Shown one piece after another: positions 9,715 through 17,778 of a stretch of 35,008 nt of DNA. The position numbers and the translations under genes were made by a program. Source of the stretch: Succinatimonas sp. UBA7265 (lineage in GTDB: Bacteria; Pseudomonadota; Gammaproteobacteria; Enterobacterales; Succinivibrionaceae). The notes under the pieces are model-generated. The model saw only the letters and a program-made list of their open reading frames with translations. It searched no databases and had not been told where the DNA came from. The stretch covers positions 1 to 35,008 of the forward strand of contig DKSD01000052.1 in NCBI GenBank assembly GCA_002473165.1, given 5' to 3'. The first letter of the stretch is position 1; each line of letters starts with the position of its first letter.

Positions 9715-10655
9715 TTGGCTTCCTCCAGAATGCGCGCGATGAGCGATCCTTCATTGACGATGGGGTACTCGCGCAGCGTAAACAGCAGCCCGTCTGAGGG
9801 GGCGGTGCAATTTTCCAGCACTTTGCCTGAGAGCGGATCGACGATCTCGCCTACGCTCTCGCCGCGCTTTACCATCTGGCTGTGGCGGCTTTCGGGGATG
9901 AACACCCCTGAGGCCTCAGCGTTGATAAAGCTCACGGCGCGATCAACGGAGACTATGGGCTCGCGCACCTTGTCAACCGGGCCGTCCCAGATCCCCAGGT
10001 GTTTTAGCAGGCAGAGGATGCCGTTTACGAGGCGCTCGCCGTACTCGCGGGTGATGCGCATGCCCACGCCTTCTTCAACCACCAGCGTTTTGACGCCGAT
10101 GGAGTTTAGCGAGTAGGCAAGCGTGGACTCGAGCACGGTCACGGCCTGGTGCACCCAGATGAAATCGACATCCAGGTATTTGGCAAGCGGGATCAGTTCG
10201 TCGGCGGTGTTGATATTGATGCGGCACTGGGGGATCTCGCGCAAAAAGATGTTGCTGGCGTGCAGATCGACGGCGGCGTCGGCGCCGCGGATGTCCTCGA
10301 TGAGGCGGTGGGCCACCCATTCGGCCACGGCGCCGTGATCGCTTCCGGGGAAGATGCGGTTCATGTCGAGGTCAAAAAGCGGGATGCCGCGCTGCAGCGT
10401 GTCTATGCCCAAGGGGTTGGCGGCCGGGTAGATGTCGACTATGCCTTTTAAAAACTCCGGGTGCTCCTGAAGGCGGCGGTTTAACTCATAGCAGACGTAC
10501 TGGCCCTCAAGCTCGTCGCCGTGGATGCCGGTGACGACGCAAAAGCGTTTTAAGCCCGCAAGCGAGGGATCGGCATGGGGCGGGATCAGGCGGTTCTTGC
10601 GGATCACCCAGTTCTCGGCAGCCGGCAGCTTCAGCGAGGCGACTTCCTTAATCAA
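9711..10655 (-). CDS. AstE/AspA-like M14 metallopeptidase with intact active site
   Basis: The 314-residue zinc hydrolase belongs to the succinylglutamate desuccinylase/aspartoacylase branch of M14, which cleaves amide bonds of acylated amino acids or short peptides. The ligands are in place: H45 and E48 in GIHGDE, and H132 in VDLHAS. The substrate-carboxylate loop DMNRIFPG (N99, R100) is present, and E194/E195 in VVEEGVG supply the likely catalytic Glu. The C-terminal barrel follows (VKRGESVGEIVDPL, TAPSDGLLFT). The start is TTG at 10653-10655, 7 nt after AAGGAG. It is the fourth gene of the ATP-grasp operon. The substrate is unknown; a product of the ATP-grasp enzyme is an attractive guess. 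Confidence 0.9.
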   Translation of the reverse strand: MIKEVASLKLPAAENWVIRKNRLIPPHADPSLAGLKRFCVVTGIHGDELEGQYVCYELNRRLQEHPEFLKGIVDIYPAANPLGIDTLQRGIPLFDLDMNRIFPGSDHGAVAEWVAHRLIEDIRGADAAVDLHASNIFLREIPQCRININTADELIPLAKYLDVDFIWVHQAVTVLESTLAYSLNSIGVKTLVVEEGVGMRITREYGERLVNGILCLLKHLGIWDGPVDKVREPIVSVDRAVSFINAEASGVFIPESRHSQMVKRGESVGEIVDPLSGKVLENCTAPSDGLLFTLREYPIVNEGSLIARILEEAK

Positions 10656-10680
10656 AGTAAAACTCCTTTTCCGCGGGCTC

Positions 10681-11460
10681 TCAAATTTCCCGCATCAGCG
10701 CGCGGGACTGCACGCTCTGGGTGACGGCTTCGCCGTTTTCGATAAAGACCCCGCGCTCTATGGGAGCCGAGGCGAAATCCGTGCCGTGGGAGAGCTTCAG
10801 GTATTGATCGTCGCACAGGCGGCAGTGCGTGGGATCGGCGGCGATCCACTCCCTGCCGTCATAGAGCTCGATCCAGGCGTGCGAGGCGCCCTCGCCTGCG
10901 AGCATGCCGGCGACATAGCGGCAGGGCAGGTGATCGGCTCGCAGCAGCGAAAGCAGGATGTGCGCGTAGTCCTGGCAGACCCCGGCGCCCTGCTCAAAAG
11001 CCTGCGCGGCCGTCGTCGCAGTCGTCGTGCGGCCTTTTTGGTATTTAAAGCCTTTTTGCACGGCCTCAAGCCAGCGCTCAAGTTTCTGCGCGCTCGTGCC
11101 CTCAGTTTTGTTTTCGCGGTAAAAATCCGCAAGTTTCCCCTCGAGCTTTGTCAGTTCCGAGGGCAGGGCGTAATAGGGGGCGGGAGGCCGGGTGTCATGC
11201 TTTGAGGAGTCGGTGATCACCTCGCCTGAGGAGATAAACGAAAAGCCCGTGTGCCAGGGCTCTATATATCCCTGGTGCACGCTGTTGCCAAAGCCGTCCG
11301 TGCTTTGCGCGAGCTTGCACTGGGGCTTGCAGGTGAGAGAGGCGTTCACCGGCTCCTGGAAAGGATAGTGGCCGGGGAAGGCCCGGAGCAGGAACGTGTG
11401 CCGGCTCACCGGTGCCGAAAAATACAGATCGGTGCGCAGCGAATACAGGAATTTTTTCAT
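10681..11460 (-). CDS. Transglutaminase-like cysteine protein
   Basis: The 259-residue protein has the bacterial transglutaminase N-terminal beta domain (about 1-90) and a transglutaminase-like papain-fold core. The triad is C162 (GAGVCQDYAH), H194 (EGASHAWIE) and D209 (WIAADPTH). Such proteins are usually thiol proteases or amidases, or crosslinking enzymes. No signal peptide is evident, so it should be cytoplasmic. It starts 5 nt after the alpha-E stop in the same operon and is followed 25 nt later by the active M14 gene. Association of transglutaminase, alpha-E and circularly permuted ATP-grasp genes is known from comparative genomics. The reaction is not known. Confidence 0.9.
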   Translation of the reverse strand: MKKFLYSLRTDLYFSAPVSRHTFLLRAFPGHYPFQEPVNASLTCKPQCKLAQSTDGFGNSVHQGYIEPWHTGFSFISSGEVITDSSKHDTRPPAPYYALPSELTKLEGKLADFYRENKTEGTSAQKLERWLEAVQKGFKYQKGRTTTATTAAQAFEQGAGVCQDYAHILLSLLRADHLPCRYVAGMLAGEGASHAWIELYDGREWIAADPTHCRLCDDQYLKLSHGTDFASAPIERGVFIENGEAVTQSVQSRALMREI

Positions 11461-11465
11461 GAGCG

Positions 11466-12146
11466 TCAGTCCGCAATGATGATCCCGTGTGAGAGTTTCA
11501 GCGCCGCCAGGTACGAGTCGTCATCCTCAGGTGCTTTAAGCACGTACTCCATGATCCCGTCGGCCGCCTGGCCGTCGCATTTGAGGCCGCCGCCGGCAAT
11601 GCGGCGCTGCAGCTTGCGCAGCGACACTTCGATGCGCGGCCAGGGATCGTGCAGCCGCAGCTGCATGTCCAGCCGCTCCATATAGCGGCCGGCCTTGATC
11701 ACGTTGCGGTGCTGGTGCGCGTCGCAGTAGTCGTCGATGCAGCCCCAGAACGCGAGCAGGCAGTCGATGATCTGCTGGGAGAGCAGCAGCGACGCGTGGG
11801 TCTTGCGGCCCTCGTCTATGGCGTCAAGCCCCATCTGCACGTAGGAGAGCGAAGCGCTCGAGATCACCGAGCGCAGCACAATGCCGTCATCGTAAGCCCG
11901 CGAGAGGTTTGAGTACACCGAATCAGGGTTTGACTGATCGTACATGTAGCGTTCGATGAAATCGAGCGCGTCCGTGTAGATGTCGGGGATGTTAAGCCGC
12001 CGGCAGTAGCCCTGGTAAGCCGTGCTGTCGATATCGAGCAGCCGGTCCCCCAGCTCATCGAAATGGCGCAGCGTCAGGTAGACGCGTTCGACATAGCGGC
12101 CGAGCCAAAAGAGATTGTCTTTTTGATCTACCGAGATAAAACCCAT
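11466..12146 (-). CDS. Alpha-E domain protein
   Basis: The 226-residue all-helical protein is of the alpha-E (DUF403) family, recognised by the N-terminal LFWLGRYVERVYLTLRHFDEL and a central set of helices rich in acidic and aromatic residues. The family is almost always encoded next to circularly permuted ATP-grasp and transglutaminase-like proteins. It is thought to act with them in an uncharacterised peptide or amide modification pathway. Its ATG lies inside the last codons of the ATP-grasp gene (19-bp overlap), so translation is probably coupled. No catalytic residue set is known. Confidence 0.9.
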   Translation of the reverse strand: MGFISVDQKDNLFWLGRYVERVYLTLRHFDELGDRLLDIDSTAYQGYCRRLNIPDIYTDALDFIERYMYDQSNPDSVYSNLSRAYDDGIVLRSVISSASLSYVQMGLDAIDEGRKTHASLLLSQQIIDCLLAFWGCIDDYCDAHQHRNVIKAGRYMERLDMQLRLHDPWPRIEVSLRKLQRRIAGGGLKCDGQAADGIMEYVLKAPEDDDSYLAALKLSHGIIIAD

Positions 12147-13453
12147 GTGTCTTTAAAGCCTCCGCCCTGTGAAGAATTGACCACGAAAGAGCCTTCCACC
12201 CGCGAGAAGCGGGTCAGGCCGCTGTGCCAGACTTTGACGCCGTCAGAGGCGCTGATGACAAAAGCGCGCAGATCCGCTTTGCGGTAAACCTGCTCCCCGT
12301 CCTGCATCACCGGCAGATCGATAAAATCTATGACCTCCTGGAGGATAAAGCGGCGCGCCTCTTTCTTAAGGCGCTCGCGCCAGGTCTTAAGGCCATCCTC
12401 GTCGAGATCTTTGCCAAAGAGCACGCCGTAGCCTCCGGCCTCGGAGACGTCCTTGATCACGAGCTTCGAGAGGTTCTTTAAGCAGTAATCGAGATCTTCC
12501 TCGTAATAAGGCACGTAGGTCGGGGCGTTTTTGAGGATCGGCTCTTCGTTTAAGTAGTACTTGATCATTTTGGGCACGAAAGCGTACGTGCCTTTGTCAT
12601 CGGCCACGCCGTTGCCCGGGGCGTTGACGATTGCGACATTGCCCGAACGGTAGGCGCTCATGATCCCGGGCACGCCGATTAAGGAATCCGGCCTGAACGA
12701 GAGCGGATCGAGGTACTCGTCGGCGATGCGGCGGTAAATGGCGCCGACCTTTACGGGGCTGCCGCCGGCGCCCTTTAAATACAGGCGGTTGTCCTGCACA
12801 AAGAGATCGGAATGCATGACGAGCGGGCAGCCGGTCATCTCGGCTAAATAGCTGTGCTCAAAGAAAGCCGAGTTGTAGCGCCCCGGCGTCATGATCACGC
12901 TGATGCCCTCAGAGGCAACGCTGTCCATGCAGTGGCGCAGCAGCTGCGCATAGTTGGCGTTGCTGTCGACAGCGTTGTCGATAAAAGAGCGCGGCGAGGC
13001 GCGGCGCTCGAGCTTGCGGGCGATGAGCGGGTAGGAGGCGCCTGAGGGGATCCTTAGGTTGTCCTCGAGTATGTACCATTCCCCGTCTTTGGCCTGCACG
13101 AGATCGATGCCGGCGATGTGCGCGAACACCGAGCCGTTGGGCACGAACTGATCGCACTGCTTTAAAAAGCCCGTCGAGCTGAACACAAAGTGCTCAGGGA
13201 TGATCCCGTCGCGGACTATCTCCCTTTTGGTGTAGATGTCCTTTAAAAAAAGGTTTAGCGCAGTGACGCGCTGGATGAGGCCGCGCTCTATGCGCGCAAA
13301 ATCGTCTTTTTCGATGATCCGCGGCAGGCAGTCGTAGGGAAATAGCTGCTCGTGGAACGTGTTGTTTTTGTAAATGCCGAACTTGACGCCGTAGCGCGCC
13401 AGCAGCCGGTTGATGGCGGCGGTGTTTGCCGTCAGGGAATCCATCTTATTCAT
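12128..13453 (-). CDS. Circularly permuted type 2 ATP-grasp protein
   Basis: The 441-residue putative ATP-dependent carboxylate-amine ligase is the first gene of the operon. The family signature EDNLRIPSGASYPLIARK is at residues 130-147. Other typical segments are GIYKNNTFHEQLFPYD near the start, VIMTPGRYNSAFFEHSYLA in the middle, and a late GYGVLFGKDL glycine-rich loop for ATP. ATP-grasp enzymes join a carboxylate to an amine or thiol through an acyl phosphate. The start at 13453 is chosen over an in-frame ATG 24 codons upstream because GAGGGG lies 7 nt before it and the extra residues look non-homologous. The substrate is unknown. Confidence 0.9.
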   Translation of the reverse strand: MNKMDSLTANTAAINRLLARYGVKFGIYKNNTFHEQLFPYDCLPRIIEKDDFARIERGLIQRVTALNLFLKDIYTKREIVRDGIIPEHFVFSSTGFLKQCDQFVPNGSVFAHIAGIDLVQAKDGEWYILEDNLRIPSGASYPLIARKLERRASPRSFIDNAVDSNANYAQLLRHCMDSVASEGISVIMTPGRYNSAFFEHSYLAEMTGCPLVMHSDLFVQDNRLYLKGAGGSPVKVGAIYRRIADEYLDPLSFRPDSLIGVPGIMSAYRSGNVAIVNAPGNGVADDKGTYAFVPKMIKYYLNEEPILKNAPTYVPYYEEDLDYCLKNLSKLVIKDVSEAGGYGVLFGKDLDEDGLKTWRERLKKEARRFILQEVIDFIDLPVMQDGEQVYRKADLRAFVISASDGVKVWHSGLTRFSRVEGSFVVNSSQGGGFKDTWVLSR

Positions 13454-13510
13454 GGTGCTGCCCCTCAGGTGTGGTTTAGGCTTGCGCCCTTGTTTTGATT
13501 GTCCGTTGTT

Positions 13511-13540
13511 TGACAGGCAGGGCAAAATCCTTCCCTGTCA
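13511..13540. repeat. Inverted repeat TGACAGG / CCTGTCA upstream of the ATP-grasp operon
   Basis: Seven-base arms at 13511-13517 and 13534-13540 are separated by 16 bp, 58 bp upstream of the ATP-grasp start. They could be an operator or a leader hairpin on the minus strand. No confident promoter was found nearby. The rest of 13454-13740 shows no gene. A second palindrome with the same core (CCTGTC-A-GACAGG) lies at 13682-13694. Confidence 0.4.
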
Positions 13541-13745
13541 CGGGGCAGATTGCGCGGCGTGGCACTTATGCGGTGCGCGGCTTAAAACCTGCCTAATCTG
13601 CAGGATTTGCTATATTCACGCTGATCTTAAAAGAGTTTATTGAAAAGTCCCAGGCGCAGGCCGGGATCAAAAAGAGTGCAGCCTGTCAGACAGGAGCAGG
13701 GGATAAAAACAGCCGTCAAAGCGGAAAACGCAAGCGGGAAGGCGC

Positions 13746-13771
13746 AAAAGGGGAGCCGCAGGCTCCCCTTT
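13746..13771 (-). terminator. Intrinsic terminator of rne
   Basis: On the minus strand an 11-bp stem (AAAGGGGAGCC with its complement) around a 3-nt loop is followed by a T run, 19 bp beyond the rne stop. It separates rne from the ATP-grasp operon on the same strand. Confidence 0.9.
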
Positions 13772-13789
13772 GTCATGGTTTAAAGGCGC

Positions 13790-16372
13790 TCAGATCCGCT
13801 CGTCAAAGGGATCGGATTTGCGCTCCGTATCGATGCTGCGGAAAGTCGCCGCCTTGGAGCGGGCCTCGGAAAAGCCGCCTGCCTGATCGGCATGCGCAAA
13901 ATCCTCAGGGCTTTGCTCCGCCGCGCCCGGTACCTTGGAAAAGTCCACCGGGCTTTGCTCAGGCTCGGAGCTTTGCGCTATCTCCTCAAAGGCACGGGCC
14001 TTTGCCAAACCGCCCTGGCTTTCGGCGTGAGCAAACGCGGCGCCGTTTTGCGGATCGCGCGGCCGCGGGACGTTTGCAAAGTTTATGTCGGACGGCGTTT
14101 CGCCGGCGCCTGCGGGGGCCTGAGTGAACTCATAAGGGCGGCGCTGTGCCGGAGCCCAGACATTATCCTTTAACTCAGGGACTGCGACGGCGGCCGGGGC
14201 GCTGCGGCGCGGGCTGCGGCGCTCGCTTCCCTCGCTGCGGGGGCCTCTTTGGCGGCGCTGCGGCCTCTCAGCGCGCGGCTCGTCAGAGCGCGCGCGGGGC
14301 GCGCGGGCCTGGCGCCTGGGCGCCTCCTCCGTGCCTTCGGCGCTTTGGCGGCGCGGACGCGGGGTGCGGGGAGCCTGGGCGCTGTCAGGGCGTTCTGATC
14401 TTTCGGCGCGCGGGCGGCGCTCGCCGCGTTCTGCGCTGCGGGGGGTGCGGGTGCGGCGCTCGCCCTGGGCGGCGCGGGGTGCGCGGCGCTCCTGGCTGCG
14501 GCCCTGGGCGCCTTTGCGGCCGCGGGACTGCGGCTCTTCCGCCTCTTCCTTTTTACCGCCGACGATGCTCTGCAAAAAGCCCATGACATGTGAGAGGATC
14601 CCGGTGCCCTCGCTCTTTTTAGGCTCACTGCCGCGAGCCTGGCGGCGCGGCTCCTGGGCGCGGCGTTCGCCCTGGGCGGCGCGCGGCGTGCGGCGGGCCG
14701 GGCGCTCTTTGGGCGCTGCGGGCGCCGGCGCCGGAGTGCTCATGGTCTCGTTGAACTGCTCGGCGGTGATCGCCGGCTCGTCGCGCGGGGCGAGATCGGC
14801 TTTGCGTTCGTGCTGGACCGCGCGCTCCTCATCGCGGCGGCGGGCCTCCTCGTTGAGGCTGCGGAGCATCTGGATGCTGTTTTGCACCTGGGCCTGGTTT
14901 TGCGGGGCCACGCGCTGCACCAGGTATTCCTGGGGCATGTAGTGCTGATCCGGGATGATGGTGATGCGGATGCGGTTGTGCTCTTCGATCTTCGTGAGCT
15001 GATCGCGCTTCTCGTTGAGGATGAATGTTGCGACCTCCACCGGAGCCACTGCGTAGACGTCGCCGGAGTTCTCCTTGTGGGACTCCTCTTCTATAAGGCG
15101 CATGATGGACAGCGCCAGCGACGAGGTGTCGCGCACCGTGCCCTGGCCCTGGCACATCGGGCAGACGTGCGAGGACGATTCCTCAAGCGAGGGACGCAGG
15201 CGCTGGCGGGACATCTCGAGCAGGCCGAAGCGGGAGATGCGGGAGAACTGGATGCGGGCGCGATCCTGGCGGACGGCCTCGTGCATGCGGTTTTCGATCT
15301 CGCGCTGGTTCTTAAGCGGCGTCATGTCGATGAAGTCGATGACGACGAGGCCGCCGATGTCGCGCAGCCTCAGCTGTCTGGCGATCTCCTCGGCCGCCTC
15401 GATGTTCGTCTGCAGCGCCGTCTCCTCGATGTCGCCGCCGCGCGTGGCCTTGGCGGAGTTGACGTCGATCGAGGTCAGGGCCTCCGTTGGATCTATGACG
15501 ATCGCGCCGCCTGAGGGCAGGCGCACTTCACGCTGGTAGGCCGAGTCTATCTGCGATTCGATCTGGAATTTCGAGAACAGCGGCACGTCGAGGCTTGAGT
15601 AGAAATGGATCTTGTTCTCAAACTCCGGGCGCACGAGCTTTATATAGTGCAGCACCTCGTCATAGACGCTCTGCGAGTCTACGAGGATCTCGCCCACGTC
15701 CTGGCGCAGGTAGTCGCGGATCGCGCGCAGCGCGATGTTCGACTCCTGGTGGATGAGGAACGGGGCCCGGCGTTTGGCGGCGGCGTCCTTGATCATGCCC
15801 CAGAGCTTCGTGAGGATCTGCAGATCCCAGGCAAGCTCTTCGGCGGTTTTGCCCACGCCCGCGGTGCGGACGATGATGCCCATGCCCTCAGGGACCTCGA
15901 GTCCTTTCATGGCGCTCTTGAGATCGGTGCGGTCCTCGCCCTCGATGCGGCGGGAGATGCCGCCGGCGCGCGGGTTGTTGGGCATCAGCACCAGATAAGA
16001 TCCGGCAAGGGAGATGTAGGTGGTCAGCGCCGCGCCCTTAAGGCCGCGCTCCTCCTTCTCTATTTGGACTATGACCTCGGTGCCTTCCTTAAGCGCGGTC
16101 TTGAGCGATGCGCGATCGCTGAAGTCCGTGCCCTCGGGATAGTACTCGCGGGCCACTTCCTTTAAGGGCAGAAAGCCGTGGCGCTCCACGCCGTAGTCGA
16201 CGAACGCAGCCTCGAGGCTCGGCTCGATGCGGGTGATGACTCCTTTGTAGATGTTGGCTTTCTTGTTGGCGTGCTGCGGGGATTCGATGTCGAGGTCATA
16301 CAGCTTCTGGCCGTCGACTAAGGCAACGCGGACCTCTTCTTGCTGGGTCGCGTTTATAAGCATTCTCTTCAC
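13790..16372 (-). CDS. rne: Ribonuclease E
   Basis: RNase E is the essential endoribonuclease for mRNA decay and for rRNA and tRNA processing. The 860-residue protein is shorter than E. coli RNase E (1061). The catalytic half aligns residue for residue. It has an S1 domain (about 37-119), D303 (TSIDVNS) and D346 (VVIDFIDM) for Mg binding, and the Zn-link CPMC (C404, C407). The non-catalytic half carries Arg/Pro/Ala-rich low-complexity stretches (about 540-745), expected to bind RNA, and a tail with two similar copies of a roughly 37-residue unit. The start is GTG at 16370-16372, fixed by homology to MKRMLINATQQEE and by AGGAG 9 nt upstream. The gene is divergent from rluC. Confidence 0.97.
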   Translation of the reverse strand: MKRMLINATQQEEVRVALVDGQKLYDLDIESPQHANKKANIYKGVITRIEPSLEAAFVDYGVERHGFLPLKEVAREYYPEGTDFSDRASLKTALKEGTEVIVQIEKEERGLKGAALTTYISLAGSYLVLMPNNPRAGGISRRIEGEDRTDLKSAMKGLEVPEGMGIIVRTAGVGKTAEELAWDLQILTKLWGMIKDAAAKRRAPFLIHQESNIALRAIRDYLRQDVGEILVDSQSVYDEVLHYIKLVRPEFENKIHFYSSLDVPLFSKFQIESQIDSAYQREVRLPSGGAIVIDPTEALTSIDVNSAKATRGGDIEETALQTNIEAAEEIARQLRLRDIGGLVVIDFIDMTPLKNQREIENRMHEAVRQDRARIQFSRISRFGLLEMSRQRLRPSLEESSSHVCPMCQGQGTVRDTSSLALSIMRLIEEESHKENSGDVYAVAPVEVATFILNEKRDQLTKIEEHNRIRITIIPDQHYMPQEYLVQRVAPQNQAQVQNSIQMLRSLNEEARRRDEERAVQHERKADLAPRDEPAITAEQFNETMSTPAPAPAAPKERPARRTPRAAQGERRAQEPRRQARGSEPKKSEGTGILSHVMGFLQSIVGGKKEEAEEPQSRGRKGAQGRSQERRAPRAAQGERRTRTPRSAERGERRPRAERSERPDSAQAPRTPRPRRQSAEGTEEAPRRQARAPRARSDEPRAERPQRRQRGPRSEGSERRSPRRSAPAAVAVPELKDNVWAPAQRRPYEFTQAPAGAGETPSDINFANVPRPRDPQNGAAFAHAESQGGLAKARAFEEIAQSSEPEQSPVDFSKVPGAAEQSPEDFAHADQAGGFSEARSKAATFRSIDTERKSDPFDERI
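13838..14089 (-). repeat. Two-copy peptide repeat in the RNase E tail
   Basis: Residues 762-798 and about 809-845 are similar. Both carry a [DI/VD]F-x-x-VP start, then FAHA, then a GG-x-x-[KE]AR segment ending in F. The spacing is about 45 residues. This looks like a duplicated short partner-binding motif. Confidence 0.75.
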
Positions 16373-16382
16373 GAGAAAAGCT

Positions 16383-16396
16383 CCTGTTTAAACAGG
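16383..16396 (-). promoter_or_regulatory. Palindrome overlapping the rne Shine-Dalgarno
   Basis: The perfect 14-bp palindrome CCTGTTTAAACAGG lies 10 nt upstream of the GTG. In the transcript it can form a 5-bp stem with a UUAA loop whose 3' arm includes the first bases of the AGGAG ribosome site. It could restrain rne translation. Confidence 0.5.
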
Positions 16397-16571
16397 TATT
16401 TTCCGGGCAAACAGACGGACTGCCGAACCGGGGGCATGGGTATAATCAGGCACCCAGGCAGCCACAGCCCAGTTTCAGCGGCGGAAAAACCGGATTTTCA
16501 GCAAAGCCTCTGAGCGACGCACCTGATCCCGGCAGCGGGAGGGGTCGGACAGCGGCACCGCATCCTGTTCT

Positions 16572-16580
16572 TTATCCACA
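16572..16580 (+). other. Consensus DnaA box (TTATCCACA)
   Basis: A perfect nine-base DnaA box lies in the rne leader region. It is single, with no cluster around it, so it may be chance. Confidence 0.3.
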
Positions 16581-16592
16581 TACGGACGGGCA

Positions 16593-16601
16593 AATATACC
16601 A
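16593..16601 (-). promoter_or_regulatory. Possible extended -10 promoter of rne
   Basis: On the minus strand TGG-TATATT forms an extended -10 element, with a weak GTTCAC at 16 bp as -35. It would give a leader of about 215 nt, in keeping with the long autoregulated rne leader of E. coli. The rest of the 16373-16809 divergent gap has no gene. Confidence 0.4.
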
Positions 16602-16809
16602 GCCTGCCGCAGAGGTGAACGCCCGGCATCCCGGGCAGAGCAGATGCAACAAAAACGGGGAGAGAAACCATGAACAACAGGCTGTCGTTTCCCCGCGTCC
16701 GCTATTATGCCACAGCCCCTTTAAAAGGCGCTTTAAGCGCGCAAAATTTAGCGCTGCGGCGCACTCGCCCCTGATAGAATACGTCACAGCTTTTTTAAGG
16801 AGAGATGCC

Positions 16810-17778
16810 ATGGACGAGCGCGTTAAGACCGTGCATGAAGGCGTGAGTTACCGTACGGCTGAGCCCAATGACGAAGGCCAGCGCCTTGACAACTATCTGG
16901 CGCGCACCTTAAAAGGGGTGCCGCGCAGCATGCTCTACCGCATCCTCCGCCGCGGCGAGGTCCGCGTGAACAAGGGTCGGGTGCAGCCTTCATATAAGCT
17001 CAAGGCAGGCGACGTTATCCGCATCCCGCCCGTGACCGTGACGGCAGGCCCGGTCACCATCCCCTCATCCAGGCTGGGGCTGGTGCAGGATCTTAAAGAC
17101 CGGATCGTCTTTGAGAACGACGAGCTTATGGTGGTGAACAAACCCGCGGGCCTGGCCGCCCACGGCGGCAGCGGCATCGAGTTCGGGCTTATAGAGGCTT
17201 TAAGGGCGCTGCGCCCTGAGCTGCGCGGCCTGGAACTGGCCCACCGCCTCGATCGCGACACCTCAGGCTGCCTCATCGTGGCCAAACGGCGCAGCGCGCT
17301 GAGAAATCTCCACGAGCAGTTCCGCCAGCGCGTCGTGAAAAAGCGCTACCTCACGCTGGTGCCGGGGCGCTGGGACCGCCGGGTGAATCTGGTGTCCGCC
17401 CCGCTCAAACGCAATGAGCTGCGCTCAGGCGAGCGCATGGTCGAGGTTGACTTCAAAAACGGCGCTCCCTCGTCCACCGGCTTTGACATTGTTGAGGAAT
17501 TTGACGGCGCGACGCTCATGGCGGCGTTGCCGCACACGGGGCGCACCCACCAGATCCGCGTGCACTGCGCTTACGTTCACCACCCGGTGGGCGGGGATGA
17601 CAAATACGGCGATCGCGAGTTCAACGCCTGGCTCAAAGAACGCGGACTGCACCGCATGTTCCTGCACGCCTTCCGTATCAGCTTTATCAACCCCGAAGAC
17701 GGCAAAACCGTCAAAGTCGAGGCCCCGCTGCCTGAGGAGCTTGAAAGCCTGCTTAAAAATTTAAGGGGGCAAAACTGA
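16810..17778 (+). CDS. rluC: 23S rRNA pseudouridine synthase RluC
   Basis: RluC makes pseudouridines 955, 2504 and 2580 of E. coli 23S rRNA. The 322-residue product (E. coli 319) has an N-terminal S4 RNA-binding domain (QRLDNYLARTLKGVPRSML, about 24-85) and an RluA-type catalytic domain. The catalytic Asp is D148 in HRLDRDTSG. LPHTGRTHQIRVH is the usual later motif. The start at 16810 is set by AAGGAGAG just upstream and by the typical N-terminus; an in-frame ATG 65 codons earlier is rejected. The TGA shares its A with the ATG of the HAD gene, a common rluC-HAD arrangement. rne lies divergently upstream, as in many gammaproteobacteria. Confidence 0.95.
   Translation: MDERVKTVHEGVSYRTAEPNDEGQRLDNYLARTLKGVPRSMLYRILRRGEVRVNKGRVQPSYKLKAGDVIRIPPVTVTAGPVTIPSSRLGLVQDLKDRIVFENDELMVVNKPAGLAAHGGSGIEFGLIEALRALRPELRGLELAHRLDRDTSGCLIVAKRRSALRNLHEQFRQRVVKKRYLTLVPGRWDRRVNLVSAPLKRNELRSGERMVEVDFKNGAPSSTGFDIVEEFDGATLMAALPHTGRTHQIRVHCAYVHHPVGGDDKYGDREFNAWLKERGLHRMFLHAFRISFINPEDGKTVKVEAPLPEELESLLKNLRGQN

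Noticed and set aside
15605..16165. Long open frame on the plus strand opposite rne
   Set aside because: RNase E is certain on the other strand; the antisense frame reads as low-complexity and has no start signals.
16441..16446. Plus-strand TATAAT in the rne-rluC gap
   Set aside because: No -35 hexamer at a suitable distance and the rluC start is far downstream.
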